Part shown: positions 24,817-33,396 of the stretch, in pieces
Numbering within the stretch: the first letter of the stretch is position 1
How the letters are laid out: each line of letters starts with the position of its first letter
Source of the DNA: Lentzea alba
Lineage (GTDB): Bacteria > Actinomycetota > Actinomycetes > Mycobacteriales > Pseudonocardiaceae
NCBI RefSeq assembly: GCF_011067745.1
Contig: NZ_JAAMPJ010000003.1
Span: forward strand, 310,001 to 374,000
Direction: 5' to 3'
Length of the DNA stretch: 64,000 nucleotides
Position numbers and translations under genes: made by a program
Notes under the pieces: generated by a model
Databases searched by the model: none
What the model saw: the letters and a program-made list of their open reading frames with translations, nothing else
What the model was told of the DNA's origin: nothing

Positions 24817-24895
24817 CGTACGGCCGAACAGGGCAAAGGGTTCAGCTGCGGGGCGTCGCAGAGCGGTAGCAATGCGATGAATCACCCAAACCGCC

Positions 24896-25213
24896 CTAGG
24901 CAGCTCGGTTCGCCACGATCGAGGCACGGCACGCGGCGATCAGGCGGGCGGTGGCGGCGCTGCCCCCGCGCCCACAGCGGGGGCAGCGCATCGCGACATC
25001 ACCGGAGAGCTCGTCGACCACCACGCCCAGTTCGGCGTCGCAGCCGCGGCACCAGCGGTGTCGCGTGACCGGGTTGACGTGCACGGGGGAGGCCACGCAC
25101 TGGTGGATCCACCTCCCGTGCACGTGACAGGTCAGGCGGTCGTCGGGCGCCAGTGCGCCGTTGTCCTCGGCGTGGTCTTCCTCGACCAGCGTGGCGATGA
25201 GCGTGGCGATCAT
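24896..25213 (-). CDS. Small Cys/His-rich zinc-ribbon protein
   Basis: 105 residues. CHVHGRWIHQC, CRGC and CPRCGRG give two or three metal-binding knuckles. The N-terminus MIATLIATLVEEDHAEDNG is acidic and the C-terminus is a helix ending IVANRAA. No signal peptide. It has the look of small actinomycete proteins of unknown function. The start is ATG 25213; the next upstream gene on this strand ends at 25244, so it might be transcribed with the MFS gene. Confidence 0.7.
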   Translation of the reverse strand: MIATLIATLVEEDHAEDNGALAPDDRLTCHVHGRWIHQCVASPVHVNPVTRHRWCRGCDAELGVVVDELSGDVAMRCPRCGRGGSAATARLIAACRASIVANRAA

Positions 25214-25243
25214 GGCGTCCTCCGATCCGAAAACCTGTCTCTG

Positions 25244-26428
25244 CTACCTCGTCGAACCGGCGAGCTCCGAATCGACACGGGACGCCGACTTCCGCAACGC
25301 CCACGCACACCCGAGCCCCACGGCCGTGAGAGCGAGCCAGGGCATCCATGGCACAGCCGCGCGCGCAGCGGCGTCGAACGCGATTCCGGTGAGCAGGTTC
25401 CCGAGCAGGATCCCGACGCCCACGATCGTGTTGTAGAGGCCGTAGTGCGTGGCCACGAGCCGGTCACCCGACAGCGAGACGATCTTGTCCATCTCGAACG
25501 GGAACACCACCATCGTCCCCAGCGCGAGCACCGCCGCGCACCCGAGCAGTCCGGCCCAGCCGCCGAAGACCGCGGGCAGGAACGCCAGCCCGAGGATCAG
25601 CACGCCCACCGTCAACGACCGGTCCGGCCCGAAGCGCGCTCGTGCCCACGCGGTCACGCGCATCTGGCCGAGCACCGCCAGCACGCCCGACACGGCGAAC
25701 AACACCGCGGTCAGCACGGTCGACCCCGAAGCCAGCGGCAGCGCCAGGTAGACCTGGAACGACAGCACGTAGGACCCGGTCATCGCCAGCGCGAACAGCA
25801 CGAACCGCCGGTTGCCGGCGACGACCCGCCAGTCGGCCAGCACCGAGTTCCCCGACGCCGACCCCGCCCGCGCCGGCAGCGATCGCCACTGCAACACCGT
25901 CAGCAGGAGGAACACGAGAGCCGCGACCAGGCACGTCAGCCGGAAGTCCACCGCGGTCAGCGCGAGCCCGGCCAACGGTCCCACCAGGATCCCGGTCTGG
26001 TAGAAGACGTTGAACAACGCGAAGGCCTCGACCCGCCGCGGACCGGCATCGGCGGCCACGTAGGCGCGCACGGCGGGGTTGAACAAGGCCCCGGCGAACC
26101 CGGTCGCGGCCGACGCGATCACCAGCGCCGGCAACCCGTCCACCAGCCCGAGCAACGCGAACCCACCGGTCCGCAACGCGCAGCCCGCCACGATCAACGG
26201 CTTGTACCCCAAGCGATCCGCCAAGGTGCCGCCGATCAGGAACATGCCCTGCTGCGCGAAGTTCCGCACGCCCAGGACAAGTCCGACGGCCCACCCCGCC
26301 AACGCCAGCGTCACCGAGAGGTGCGAGGCGAGGTACGGCATCAACATGTAGAAGCCCACGTTGATGCTGAACTGGTTGAGCAGCAACAACCGCACGCTGC
26401 GGTCGAACGAACGGAACTGCGTGATCAC
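25244..26428 (-). CDS. MFS transporter of the cysK2 operon
   Basis: 394 residues, 12 predicted helices, from GTG 26428, which overlaps the cysK2 stop (GTGA). Motif A is seen as [14 protein letters not shown] between helices 2 and 3, with the motif repeated weakly in the second half. The N-terminus [18 protein letters not shown] is typical of drug-type MFS proteins. In M. tuberculosis the corresponding neighbour of cysK2 is Rv0849, also MFS. Substrate unknown; a sulfur metabolite or copper-related compound is possible by context. Confidence 0.88.
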   Translation of the reverse strand: MITQFRSFDRSVRLLLLNQFSINVGFYMLMPYLASHLSVTLALAGWAVGLVLGVRNFAQQGMFLIGGTLADRLGYKPLIVAGCALRTGGFALLGLVDGLPALVIASAATGFAGALFNPAVRAYVAADAGPRRVEAFALFNVFYQTGILVGPLAGLALTAVDFRLTCLVAALVFLLLTVLQWRSLPARAGSASGNSVLADWRVVAGNRRFVLFALAMTGSYVLSFQVYLALPLASGSTVLTAVLFAVSGVLAVLGQMRVTAWARARFGPDRSLTVGVLILGLAFLPAVFGGWAGLLGCAAVLALGTMVVFPFEMDKIVSLSGDRLVATHYGLYNTIVGVGILLGNLLTGIAFDAAARAAVPWMPWLALTAVGLGCAWALRKSASRVDSELAGSTR

Positions 26429-27492
26429 GCCGTCACCGCCAGCGGGTCCACCACGGACCGGCACATGCTCCACGACAGCACTTCGCGCTCTCCCAACGAA
26501 GAGATCTCCAGCGGATCCGAAGCCGGGACAACGTCCAGCAAGCCGTGCGAGGCGCAGTACTCGTCGCTGAACACCGTGTCGAAATACCGCTGTGGCCCGT
26601 CCGGGAACACCGCGGCGATCCGCGTGCCGTCCGGGGAGGTCCGCGCCAGCCAGGACGCCACCAGAGCGACCGCGCCGACACTCCAGCCGCCGCTCGCGTA
26701 GTGCCGCGAGGCGAGCGTCCGGCACGCCCACACGGCCTCGCCGGGATTCACCCAGTGCACCTGGTCGAACGCCGGGTAGTCGACGTTGCGCGGGAAGATG
26801 CTCGACCCGAGCCCGCGCATCAGCCGGGTCCGCGCCGGTTGACCGAAGATCGTCGAGCCGATCGTGTCGACCCCGACCAGCCGCAACGACGGGAAGTGCG
26901 GGCGCAACGCCGAAGCCACCCCGGCGGAGTGACCGCCGGTGCCTACCGCGCACACCAGCACGTCGACGTGCCCGAGCTGCGCGGCGAGCTCGTGCGCGAG
27001 AGGCGCGTACCCGGCCACGTTGTCCGGGTTGTTGTACTGGTCGGGACAGTACGCGCCGGGCAGCCCCGACAGCAGCGTCGCCACGCGCTCGCGGCGTGCC
27101 TCCTGCCAGCCTCCGGTCGGATGCGGGCTGTCGACGACGTCCACGGTGGCGCCGTAGGCGCGCAGCATCCGCCGGATGATCGGCTCGAGGCCCGGATCGG
27201 TCACCAGCGTGACGGGAACGCCGTGCACGACCCCGGCGAGCGCCAGCCCGAGGCCGAGCGTGCCGCTGGTCGACTCGACGACGTGACCGGTGGGAAGAAG
27301 ATCACCGCGTTCGAGTGCGCGGCCGATCATGTGCAGGGCGGCGCGATCCTTCATGCCACCGCCGGGGTTGGCGCTTTCGAGCTTGGCCCAGAAGCCGGAC
27401 GACGACGTGCGCGAGAGTTCGTCGATCCACAGCACGGGCGTGTTGCCGACGATGCCCGCGGGCGTGTTGCGATCGAGCACGGGAACAGACAT
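26425..27492 (-). CDS. cysK2: CysK2-like PLP-dependent cysteine/S-sulfocysteine synthase
   Basis: 355 residues from ATG 27492 ([13 protein letters not shown]). Fold-type II PLP enzyme: Lys in [14 protein letters not shown] forms the Schiff base; [11 protein letters not shown] and [11 protein letters not shown] bind substrate and cofactor phosphate. It is longer than CysK and matches the Rv0848 CysK2 type, which uses O-phosphoserine and thiosulfate to make S-sulfocysteine. The lpqS-like gene before it and MFS gene after it reproduce the Rv0847-Rv0848-Rv0849 order. The enzyme assignment rests on motifs plus context. Confidence 0.8.
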   Translation of the reverse strand: MSVPVLDRNTPAGIVGNTPVLWIDELSRTSSSGFWAKLESANPGGGMKDRAALHMIGRALERGDLLPTGHVVESTSGTLGLGLALAGVVHGVPVTLVTDPGLEPIIRRMLRAYGATVDVVDSPHPTGGWQEARRERVATLLSGLPGAYCPDQYNNPDNVAGYAPLAHELAAQLGHVDVLVCAVGTGGHSAGVASALRPHFPSLRLVGVDTIGSTIFGQPARTRLMRGLGSSIFPRNVDYPAFDQVHWVNPGEAVWACRTLASRHYASGGWSVGAVALVASWLARTSPDGTRIAAVFPDGPQRYFDTVFSDEYCASHGLLDVVPASDPLEISSLGEREVLSWSMCRSVVDPLAVTA

Positions 27493-27589
27493 GGGGGTCC
27501 CTCGGAAGAAGTGGTCACAGGCCGGTGCGAGAGCGCGCGCCGGCGAGACAGGACCGGAAAGCCCTGTCACAGCACGCGAAGAGGTCGGC

Positions 27590-27937
27590 CTACGTCCGGG
27601 AAATGCCGAGGTCGAGCAGCAGTGTTCGCCCGGAGCGGGACTGCGGGGAGCGCCACGGACACGACCGCGCCGTGGCGGTAGGACGTGCGGCGGGCGTGAC
27701 GTCCGCGTCCGGCAGGGCGACCGAGGCCGCGCTTGCCTGCACGGCGGCCTGGGCGGGCGCCGCGGCGGACAGGTGGTGGGCGTCGCCGTGGTGGCAGAAC
27801 TCCCCGGAGATGCCCGGCGTGAGCGCGCCGTGGTGGTCGGGCTCGGGCGGGCAGGCGGGGTGGAGCACGAACACCGCGATGAGCATCAGTGCGACGACGA
27901 CGGCGAAACGACGCCCTGTCGTCAGTTGGTTCCGCAC
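27590..27937 (-). CDS. LpqS-like secreted His-rich protein
   Basis: About 115 residues from GTG 27937 (purine box GGTAGG nine bases upstream); GTG 27943 and TTG 27946 are open too. One N-terminal membrane or signal segment ([19 protein letters not shown]), then [20 protein letters not shown] and HH, a His-rich metal-binding stretch. The C-terminus [12 protein letters not shown] resembles the end of mycobacterial LpqS, a copper-responsive (RicR-regulated) protein. Copper or other metal binding outside the membrane is inferred. I find no clear RicR-type TACCC-N5-GGGTA site. Confidence 0.62.
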   Translation of the reverse strand: MRNQLTTGRRFAVVVALMLIAVFVLHPACPPEPDHHGALTPGISGEFCHHGDAHHLSAAAPAQAAVQASAASVALPDADVTPAARPTATARSCPWRSPQSRSGRTLLLDLGISRT

Positions 27938-27985
27938 GGTCACCAACCTACCGGTGTGGCGGATCTTGTAAAGCGCCTTGCTAAG

Positions 27986-28004
27986 TTAGGTAAGCCTAAA
28001 CTCA
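27986..28004. promoter_or_regulatory. IdeR/DtxR iron box
   Basis: TTAGGTAAGCCTAAACTCA matches 15 of 19 positions of TTAGGTTAGGCTAACCTAA. It lies just upstream of AGGAGG and GTG 28017 of the siderophore-binding gene and in the gap shared with the divergent lpqS-like gene. Iron-loaded IdeR would repress the uptake gene. Confidence 0.75.
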
Positions 28005-28016
28005 GGAGGTGGACAG

Positions 28017-29009
28017 GTGCGCAGGACAGTCGCCGCGGTTCTGCTGCTCGGCCTGGTGGCTGGGTGTAGCGGGAACGCTCCCACGGAGCAGCAGGGTGGC
28101 CAGTGGTCGTTCAAGGACGACCGCGGCAAGGAGGTCACCGCGCCCAAGCGGCCGGAACGCGTGGTCGCCCAGGTGTCCGCCGCCGGTGCGCTCAAGGACT
28201 ACGGTGTCAACGTTGTCGGCACGTTCGGCCCGCTGAAGCGTCCGGACGGCAGCACCGACCCCGAGGCCGGCAGCATCGACCCGAGCCAGGTCACCGACAT
28301 CACCGGCCCCGGCTACGGTGAGATCGACTTCGAGAAGTTCGCCGCGCTGAACGCCGACCTGGTCGTCGCGGGCTACTACCCGGAGGTCACCGGGCTCTGG
28401 CACCTCACCGCCGAGTTCGAGGAGAAGGTGCTCAAGGTCGCCCCGACCGTCGGCATCGGCCAGTCCAAGATCGGGTTGCCGGACGGGATCAAGCGCTTCC
28501 GCGAGCTCGCCAAGTCGCTCGGCGCGGACACCGAGTCCGCTCAGGTGAAGGCCGACGAGGAGGCGTTCACCAAGGCCGCCGACCGACTCAATGCCATCGG
28601 CAAGAAGATGACGGCCGCGAACCAGAAGATCCAGGTCGTCGGCGCGGACCCGAAGCTGTTCTACGTCGCGGTGCCGGCCCGCAACCCCGATCTCGACTGG
28701 TACACCGAGGAACTCGGCCTGCCGCTGCTCACGCCGGACAAGCCCGACACCGAGGGCGGCGGCTACTTCCAGTCGTTGTCGTGGGAGAACTCCGGCACCT
28801 ACAAAGAGCACGTGATCATGTGGGACACGCGCGCGCACGTGCTCAACCCGGAGAAGATGAAGGAGGGCCACCCGGTCTTCCAGGCGTTGCCCGCCGTGCA
28901 GGCCAACCGGTTCGTCGAGTGGAACGCGGTCGCGCCGTTGAGCCACTCGTCCTACGCCAAGATCATGAACAAATTGGCTGACCAGCTCGAACAGGTGTTG
29001 GCACGATGA
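28017..29009 (+). CDS. Iron-siderophore ABC transporter binding lipoprotein
   Basis: 330 residues, FepB/FhuD-type. Signal peptide with lipobox LVAGC (acylated Cys-17). The protein keeps the two-lobe binding fold with QVSAAGALKDYGV, ALNADLVVAGY and WDTRAHVLNPEKM. Start GTG 28017 has AGGAGG seven bases upstream. It captures a ferric siderophore outside the membrane, but no permease or ATPase lies alongside, so it must use a transporter encoded elsewhere. The exporter gene follows after four bases. Confidence 0.9.
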   Translation: MRRTVAAVLLLGLVAGCSGNAPTEQQGGQWSFKDDRGKEVTAPKRPERVVAQVSAAGALKDYGVNVVGTFGPLKRPDGSTDPEAGSIDPSQVTDITGPGYGEIDFEKFAALNADLVVAGYYPEVTGLWHLTAEFEEKVLKVAPTVGIGQSKIGLPDGIKRFRELAKSLGADTESAQVKADEEAFTKAADRLNAIGKKMTAANQKIQVVGADPKLFYVAVPARNPDLDWYTEELGLPLLTPDKPDTEGGGYFQSLSWENSGTYKEHVIMWDTRAHVLNPEKMKEGHPVFQALPAVQANRFVEWNAVAPLSHSSYAKIMNKLADQLEQVLAR

Positions 29010-29013
29010 CCGT

Positions 29014-30213
29014 GTGCTGACGCTTCTGAAAGAGAACGGCCCGTTGCGCGTGCTCAGCACCGCACGGGTCGTTTCCGTTGTGGGGGACGCGCTCAGCCTG
29101 GTCACGCTGATGCTGCACGTGCAGTCGGTCGCGGGGAAAGCGATCGCGGTGGCCGCGTTGCTGCTGGTCGGCGATTTCGCGCCGTCGTTGCTCAGCCCGG
29201 TCACCGGACTCATCAGCGACCGGTTCGACCGGCGCACCGTGATGATCGCCTGCGAGGTCGCCCAGTGCGCGCTGCTGGCGGTCATCGCGTTCACGTTGCC
29301 GCCGTTGCCGGTTCTGCTCGTGCTGGTCGGCGTGCGCGCGATGATCGGGCAGATCTTCATCCCGGCGTCACGGGCCGCCGTGCCGAGCCTGGTCGCGGAG
29401 AAGGACCTCCCGCAGGCGAACACGGTGCTGGGCTTCGGATCCAACAGCGCGGACGTCGTCGGGCCGCTGCTCGCCGCCGGGCTCCTGCAGTTCATGAGCA
29501 CCCGAGGCGTGCTGCTGGTGGACGCGGTGTCGTTCGGTGTGTCGGCGCTGTTGCTGTTGCGGCTGCCGAAGCTGATCGTGCCGGCGGAACCGGGTGGTTC
29601 GGTGTTCGCGGACGTGAAAGAGGGGCTCGGCGCGATCTGGCACGCGCGGGCGCTGCGGATCGTCTTCCTCGGCTTCTGCGGAGTCGTCGCGTGCACCGCG
29701 ATCGACGACGTCGCGATCATCCAGCTGTCCAAGGAGACGTTCCACGCGTCGGACAGCGCGGCCGGAGTTCTCCTTGCGTCGGTGGGCATCGGTCTGCTGG
29801 CCGGGTTCGCGTTGCTCGCCAGGGGAGCCACCCGGATCGGCATGGTCGCGTTGCTCGTGACGGGGTTCGTGGTCAGCAGTGCCGGCAACCTCCTGACCGG
29901 CTTCGCCTGGGGCGTCGCGGCGGCGTTCGCCGTGCAGACGGTGCGCGGGCTCGGCATCGCGGCGATGGACGTCGCGCACAGCACGCTCATCCAGCGGCTG
30001 GCGCCGGCCGACCGGGTGGGCAGGGTCTTCGGCAACTTCTACGGCGGAATCGGTGTGGCAGCGGCGATCGGCTACGTCGGCGGTGGTCTGCTGTTGGACG
30101 CCGTCGGCCCCGAGCTGACCTTCGTCCTCACCGGCGGCGCGGGCGTTTTGGTGGCGCTTTGGGTGGTTGCCGCTTCACGGGCAAGAGGTGTTGAGTGGGA
30201 ATCAGCCTCTTGA
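29014..30213 (+). CDS. MFS exporter, EntS-like (MFS_3)
   Basis: 399 residues with 11 to 12 helices. RVVSVVGDALSLVTLMLHV in helix 1 and RFDRRTVMIACE between helices 2 and 3 are typical of the enterobactin-exporter/MFS_3 group; ASRAAVPSLVAEKDLPQAN follows. It is coupled to the siderophore-binding gene, so export of a siderophore or of its breakdown product is the likely role. No siderophore synthesis genes are in the window. Confidence 0.86.
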   Translation: MLTLLKENGPLRVLSTARVVSVVGDALSLVTLMLHVQSVAGKAIAVAALLLVGDFAPSLLSPVTGLISDRFDRRTVMIACEVAQCALLAVIAFTLPPLPVLLVLVGVRAMIGQIFIPASRAAVPSLVAEKDLPQANTVLGFGSNSADVVGPLLAAGLLQFMSTRGVLLVDAVSFGVSALLLLRLPKLIVPAEPGGSVFADVKEGLGAIWHARALRIVFLGFCGVVACTAIDDVAIIQLSKETFHASDSAAGVLLASVGIGLLAGFALLARGATRIGMVALLVTGFVVSSAGNLLTGFAWGVAAAFAVQTVRGLGIAAMDVAHSTLIQRLAPADRVGRVFGNFYGGIGVAAAIGYVGGGLLLDAVGPELTFVLTGGAGVLVALWVVAASRARGVEWESAS

Positions 30214-30225
30214 GGGGAGAAGGCG

Positions 30226-31233
30226 ATGTGGGGGAAACGCATTGCTGTCCTTGCTGTTTCACTGCTGTTAGCCGGTGGCATCACCTCCGTCGCGCGCGCC
30301 GCGACCGGGGTGGTGCCCGCGTCGACGTCGTGGGTGTCCGCTGATCGCGGCTGGGTGCTCGGGCTCGACATGCTGTGCCAGACCGCGAAATGCCCGCAGC
30401 TCGTCCGCACGCTCGACGGCGGGGCGTCGTGGACTCGGGTGAAGACCCCGGCGCTGTCGGTGCCGGAGACCGACCGGCTGCGGGTGAAGTTCGCGAACGA
30501 CGCCGCCGGCATGGTGACCGACGGCGAACAGCTGTTCGTCACCAGCAACGGCGGTACCCGCTGGGAACCGTCCGGGATCAAGGGAACCGTGGGGGCGCTG
30601 GGGTTCGACCACTCCGGGTTCCTCGCGGTGATCTACGACGGCACGTCCTCGCGGTTGTTCCACCGCGACCTGTGGTCACCCAGCCCGTGGCAGCCGGTGC
30701 CGGGCATCGAGGTGAAGGGCCAGGCGTTCGGCGACATCGCGGAGGGCCAGGTCTCGCTGGCGACGATCGGCGTGGACAACCGGTACTGGACGCGGTCGCC
30801 GGCGGGCTGGATGGAAGAACCCGCGCCGTGCACCGAGTTCTCGGCCACCCGGCTCGGCACGGTCGGCACCAGCCGCTTCGCGTTGTGCAGCTTCGATCCC
30901 GGTTTCGGGAACATGACGAAGGAGCTGCGCAAGTCCGAGGGCGGCCCGTTCGAGACCGTGAGCGTGCCGCCGCGGGAGGGCATCACCACGGGCTTCGCGG
31001 TGTCGCCGGAGGCGGCGCTCGTGGCCGCGACCGGGCGGGACTGGTCGTTCGTGCACCGCGGTCCCGGTGAGAAGTGGGACACCCCGTTCACCTTGGGCGG
31101 GCCGCCGTTCGAAGACCTGGCGTTCTCCGACCCTCGGCACGCCACGCTGGTGCGCGGCGGGCCCGGCCAGGAGTTCGCCGAGGTCTACCGGTCCGATGAC
31201 GCGGGTCTGACCTGGAAACCGCTCGACGTTTAG
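30226..31233 (+). CDS. Secreted BNR/YCF48-like beta-propeller protein
   Basis: 335 residues with signal peptide (AVLAVSLLLAGGITSVARAA). The mature part carries repeated sialidase-type Asp-box-like turns: LVRTLDGGASWTRV, LFVTSNGGTRWEPS and YRSDDAGLTWKPLD. This fits a six- or seven-bladed propeller. Asp boxes are structural, so enzymatic activity is not implied. A carbohydrate- or protein-binding role at the cell surface is possible. The ribosome site is in the GGGGAGAAGG preceding ATG 30226. Confidence 0.78.
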   Translation: MWGKRIAVLAVSLLLAGGITSVARAATGVVPASTSWVSADRGWVLGLDMLCQTAKCPQLVRTLDGGASWTRVKTPALSVPETDRLRVKFANDAAGMVTDGEQLFVTSNGGTRWEPSGIKGTVGALGFDHSGFLAVIYDGTSSRLFHRDLWSPSPWQPVPGIEVKGQAFGDIAEGQVSLATIGVDNRYWTRSPAGWMEEPAPCTEFSATRLGTVGTSRFALCSFDPGFGNMTKELRKSEGGPFETVSVPPREGITTGFAVSPEAALVAATGRDWSFVHRGPGEKWDTPFTLGGPPFEDLAFSDPRHATLVRGGPGQEFAEVYRSDDAGLTWKPLDV

Positions 31234-31247
31234 CTAGATTGAAGATC

Positions 31248-32165
31248 ATGGAGCCTTACGAACACGGCATGCTCGACGTCGGCGACGGCAACCAGGTCTA
31301 CTGGGAGGTCGTCGGGAACCCGGACGGCAAGCCTGCCGTGTTCCTCCACGGCGGGCCCGGCGCTCCGGCGAACGGTGCGCGCAGGGCGCTCGACACCGAG
31401 AAGTTCCGGGTGGTGATCTTCCACCAGCGCGGGTGCGGCAAGAGCACGCCGAACGCCAGCGACCCGGCCGTGGACATGAGCGTCAACACGACCGACCACC
31501 TCATCGCCGACATGGAACAGCTCCGCGAGCACCTCGGCATCGAGAAGTGGTTGGTGTGCGGCGGATCCTGGGGCGTCACGCTCGGTGTCGCCTACGCGTT
31601 GCGTCATCCGCAGCGCGTCTCCGAGATGATCCTGTTGTCGGTCACCCTCGCTTCTGCCCGTGAGCTGGATTGGCTCTACAAGGGCGTTTCCCGGTTCTTC
31701 CCGGAAGCCTGGGAGCGCTTCAGCGCGCACGTCGGCCACGCGCCGGACGTCGTGCGGGCGTACGCCGAGGTGATGGAGAACCCGGACCGCGCGGTGCGGG
31801 AGCGGGCCGCCGTCGAGTGGTGCCGGTGGGAGGACACCGTGCTGTCGCTGGAGGACCACGGCCGGCCGAGCCCGTTCAGCGACAGGGCTTCGGATGACGT
31901 GATCGCGCTCGTGCGGATCATCGCGCACTACTATGCGAACCTGGGTTTCGTCGACGATCTGCTGCGTGACGCAGGCAAGCTCGCGGGCATCCCGGCCGCG
32001 TTGATCCACGGCCGGCGAGACCTGAGTTGCCCGGCCGACACGGCGTACGCGCTGGCGCAGGCGTGGCCGGACGCGGAGCTGACCCTCGTGGACGACAGCG
32101 GCCACAAGGGCAGCCCCGCGTTCACGGAGGCGATGCAATCCGCGACCAGGAGGTTTTCCTCATGA
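31248..32165 (+). CDS. pip: Proline iminopeptidase
   Basis: 305 residues, alpha/beta hydrolase. HGGPG forms the oxyanion site (VFLHGGPGAPANG), QRGCGKSTPNA is the family signature, the nucleophile Ser is in GGSWGVTLGVAYAL, then GRRDLSCP holds the Asp and DSGHKGS the His. It removes N-terminal proline from peptides in the cytosol. ATG 31248 follows TAGATT at 31235-31240, so the mRNA may be leaderless; TTG 31239 is an in-frame alternative. Confidence 0.92.
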   Translation: MEPYEHGMLDVGDGNQVYWEVVGNPDGKPAVFLHGGPGAPANGARRALDTEKFRVVIFHQRGCGKSTPNASDPAVDMSVNTTDHLIADMEQLREHLGIEKWLVCGGSWGVTLGVAYALRHPQRVSEMILLSVTLASARELDWLYKGVSRFFPEAWERFSAHVGHAPDVVRAYAEVMENPDRAVRERAAVEWCRWEDTVLSLEDHGRPSPFSDRASDDVIALVRIIAHYYANLGFVDDLLRDAGKLAGIPAALIHGRRDLSCPADTAYALAQAWPDAELTLVDDSGHKGSPAFTEAMQSATRRFSS

Positions 32166-32569
32166 CACAACGGAAGCCGCCCGGCATGGGCTTCGAGTCG
32201 TGGATCGACAAGCAGATCCGCGAAGCCCAGGAACGCGGTGAGTTCGACGACCTGCCGAGCGCCGGGAAACCGTTGCCCGGCGCGGGTGAGCCGCTCGAGG
32301 AAGACTGGTGGATCAAGAGGAAGGTGCGGGAGGAAGAGGGCACTGCAGGGTTGCCCCCTTCCCTGGTGTTGCGCAGGCAGGCCGAGACCGCCAAGGCCCG
32401 TGCTCTGGCGGCCCCGGCCGACGCCGAGGCGCGCGCGATCATCGAGGAGATGAACGCGAAGATCCTCGACGCGCTGCGGAAACCGTTGTCCGGTCCGCCG
32501 TTGAACCTGATGCCGTTCGACGTCGAGCAGTTGCTGCGTGAGCGGAAGGGGACCTCACGCGGTCAATGA
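32162..32569 (+). CDS. DUF1992 protein (DnaJ-C28-like domain)
   Basis: 135 residues with the family motif WIDKQIREAQERGEFDDLPS-GKPLP near the N-terminus, ending MPFDVEQLLRER. The DUF1992 domain is found in bacterial proteins and in human DNAJC28, but there is no J domain here. Start ATG 32162 overlaps the pip stop. Function in bacteria is not established. Confidence 0.88.
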   Translation: MTQRKPPGMGFESWIDKQIREAQERGEFDDLPSAGKPLPGAGEPLEEDWWIKRKVREEEGTAGLPPSLVLRRQAETAKARALAAPADAEARAIIEEMNAKILDALRKPLSGPPLNLMPFDVEQLLRERKGTSRGQ

Positions 32570-33088
32570 TCAGCTCGCGTTGACGTCGATGCAGGAGTAG
32601 AAGGCGTTCGTGGTGTCGCCGATGTTCCAGATGGCGAGCACCTTGTGGCGTCCGGGGGATCCCAGGTTGACCTTGTGCTGCACGGTGGCCGGCGGCTGCT
32701 GGTTGTTGCCGCTGAACGTCGCGACCTTGCGGCCGTCGACGAAGTACTCGTAGTCACGAGTGCGGTGGCGCGCGGTGAACGTCCAGTTGAACGTGGCCGT
32801 GCGGCCGACGTTCGAGACCTTCCAGCCCTTGCTTTCGTTGCTGAGCACGGAGAACTGCTGAAGGTTGGCGTGGCAGCTGCGCAGGCCCTTCGGGCCCTCC
32901 ACCGACTGCGGCTCCCACTGGATGGCGCCGCACTCCTTGACCGCGCCGCTGGCACATTGCGCCTGGCGGCTGGCGGGCGAGGACACGTAGCCGTGTGCGA
33001 ACGCCGTGCCGGTCGGGACGGCGACGACGAGTAGTGGTGCAGCCAGAACGCCGGCCATGGCAGCCGCAACCCTGCGTCCAATTTTCAT
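32570..33088 (-). CDS. AA10 lytic polysaccharide monooxygenase, chitin type
   Basis: 172 residues. A signal peptide of 31 residues ends AFA, leaving mature N-terminal His-32 of the copper histidine brace; the second His is 108 (TARHRTRDYEYF), and axial Phe is in NAFYSCIDV. HGYVSSPASR and GAIQWEPQSVEGPKG closely follow the chitin-active CBP21 type. The mature protein is only 141 residues with no binding module. It oxidatively cleaves crystalline chitin. A DasR-type palindrome lies in the promoter, which supports chitin/GlcNAc control. Confidence 0.93.
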   Translation of the reverse strand: MKIGRRVAAAMAGVLAAPLLVVAVPTGTAFAHGYVSSPASRQAQCASGAVKECGAIQWEPQSVEGPKGLRSCHANLQQFSVLSNESKGWKVSNVGRTATFNWTFTARHRTRDYEYFVDGRKVATFSGNNQQPPATVQHKVNLGSPGRHKVLAIWNIGDTTNAFYSCIDVNAS

Positions 33089-33141
33089 GTGACGTCCTTT
33101 GCCTTGATGTGCGTGAACGTGCGTACATCGCGGCGGCGGTT

Positions 33142-33157
33142 GAAGGTCTAGACCATA
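33142..33157. promoter_or_regulatory. DasR-responsive element (dre)
   Basis: GAAGGTCTAGACCATA contains the full core GGTCTAGACCA of the Streptomyces dre (ACTGGTCTAGACCACT), 11 of 16 overall. It lies 54 bp upstream of the AA10 start. GlcNAc- or phosphate-sugar-dependent derepression is expected. Confidence 0.7.
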
Positions 33158-33396
33158 CCGCGCGTAATCAAGGCGCCACAAGACGTGCCTGGCAGATCGG
33201 TCAGGAAGTGTCCTGTGTCGCTGAAGATGTCGTGTCCGGAGTACTGCTCACCCTGCAGTTCGCGGTCGAGGACGCGGAGGTCCTGGACGTCGCGACTCCC
33301 GTGGAAGTAGACCTGAGCGGCTCCGGGGTTGATGGCGTGGACCTGCCCGGACGGGATGTACGAGGGTCGGCAGCCCTGCCGGGCGTCGACCACCAC
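33148..33396 (-). CDS. Short unrecognised reading frame with coding-like codon use
   Basis: 82 codons from GTG 33396, with AGAGG six bases upstream. Third positions are mostly G or C and the peptide is well behaved (PSGQVHAINPGAAQVYFHGS, DVQDLRVLDRELQGEQYSGH), so it was selected as protein at some time. No family recognised. Its stop lies inside the dre, 60 bp upstream of the AA10 start. It may be the remaining 3-prime end of a larger decayed gene, or a small gene of its own. Confidence 0.4.
   Translation of the reverse strand: MVVDARQGCRPSYIPSGQVHAINPGAAQVYFHGSRDVQDLRVLDRELQGEQYSGHDIFSDTGHFLTDLPGTSCGALITRGMV

Noticed and set aside
27947-27985. RicR-type copper operator before the lpqS-like gene
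   Set aside because: No TACCC-N5-GGGTA or similar dyad found; only the iron box is evident.
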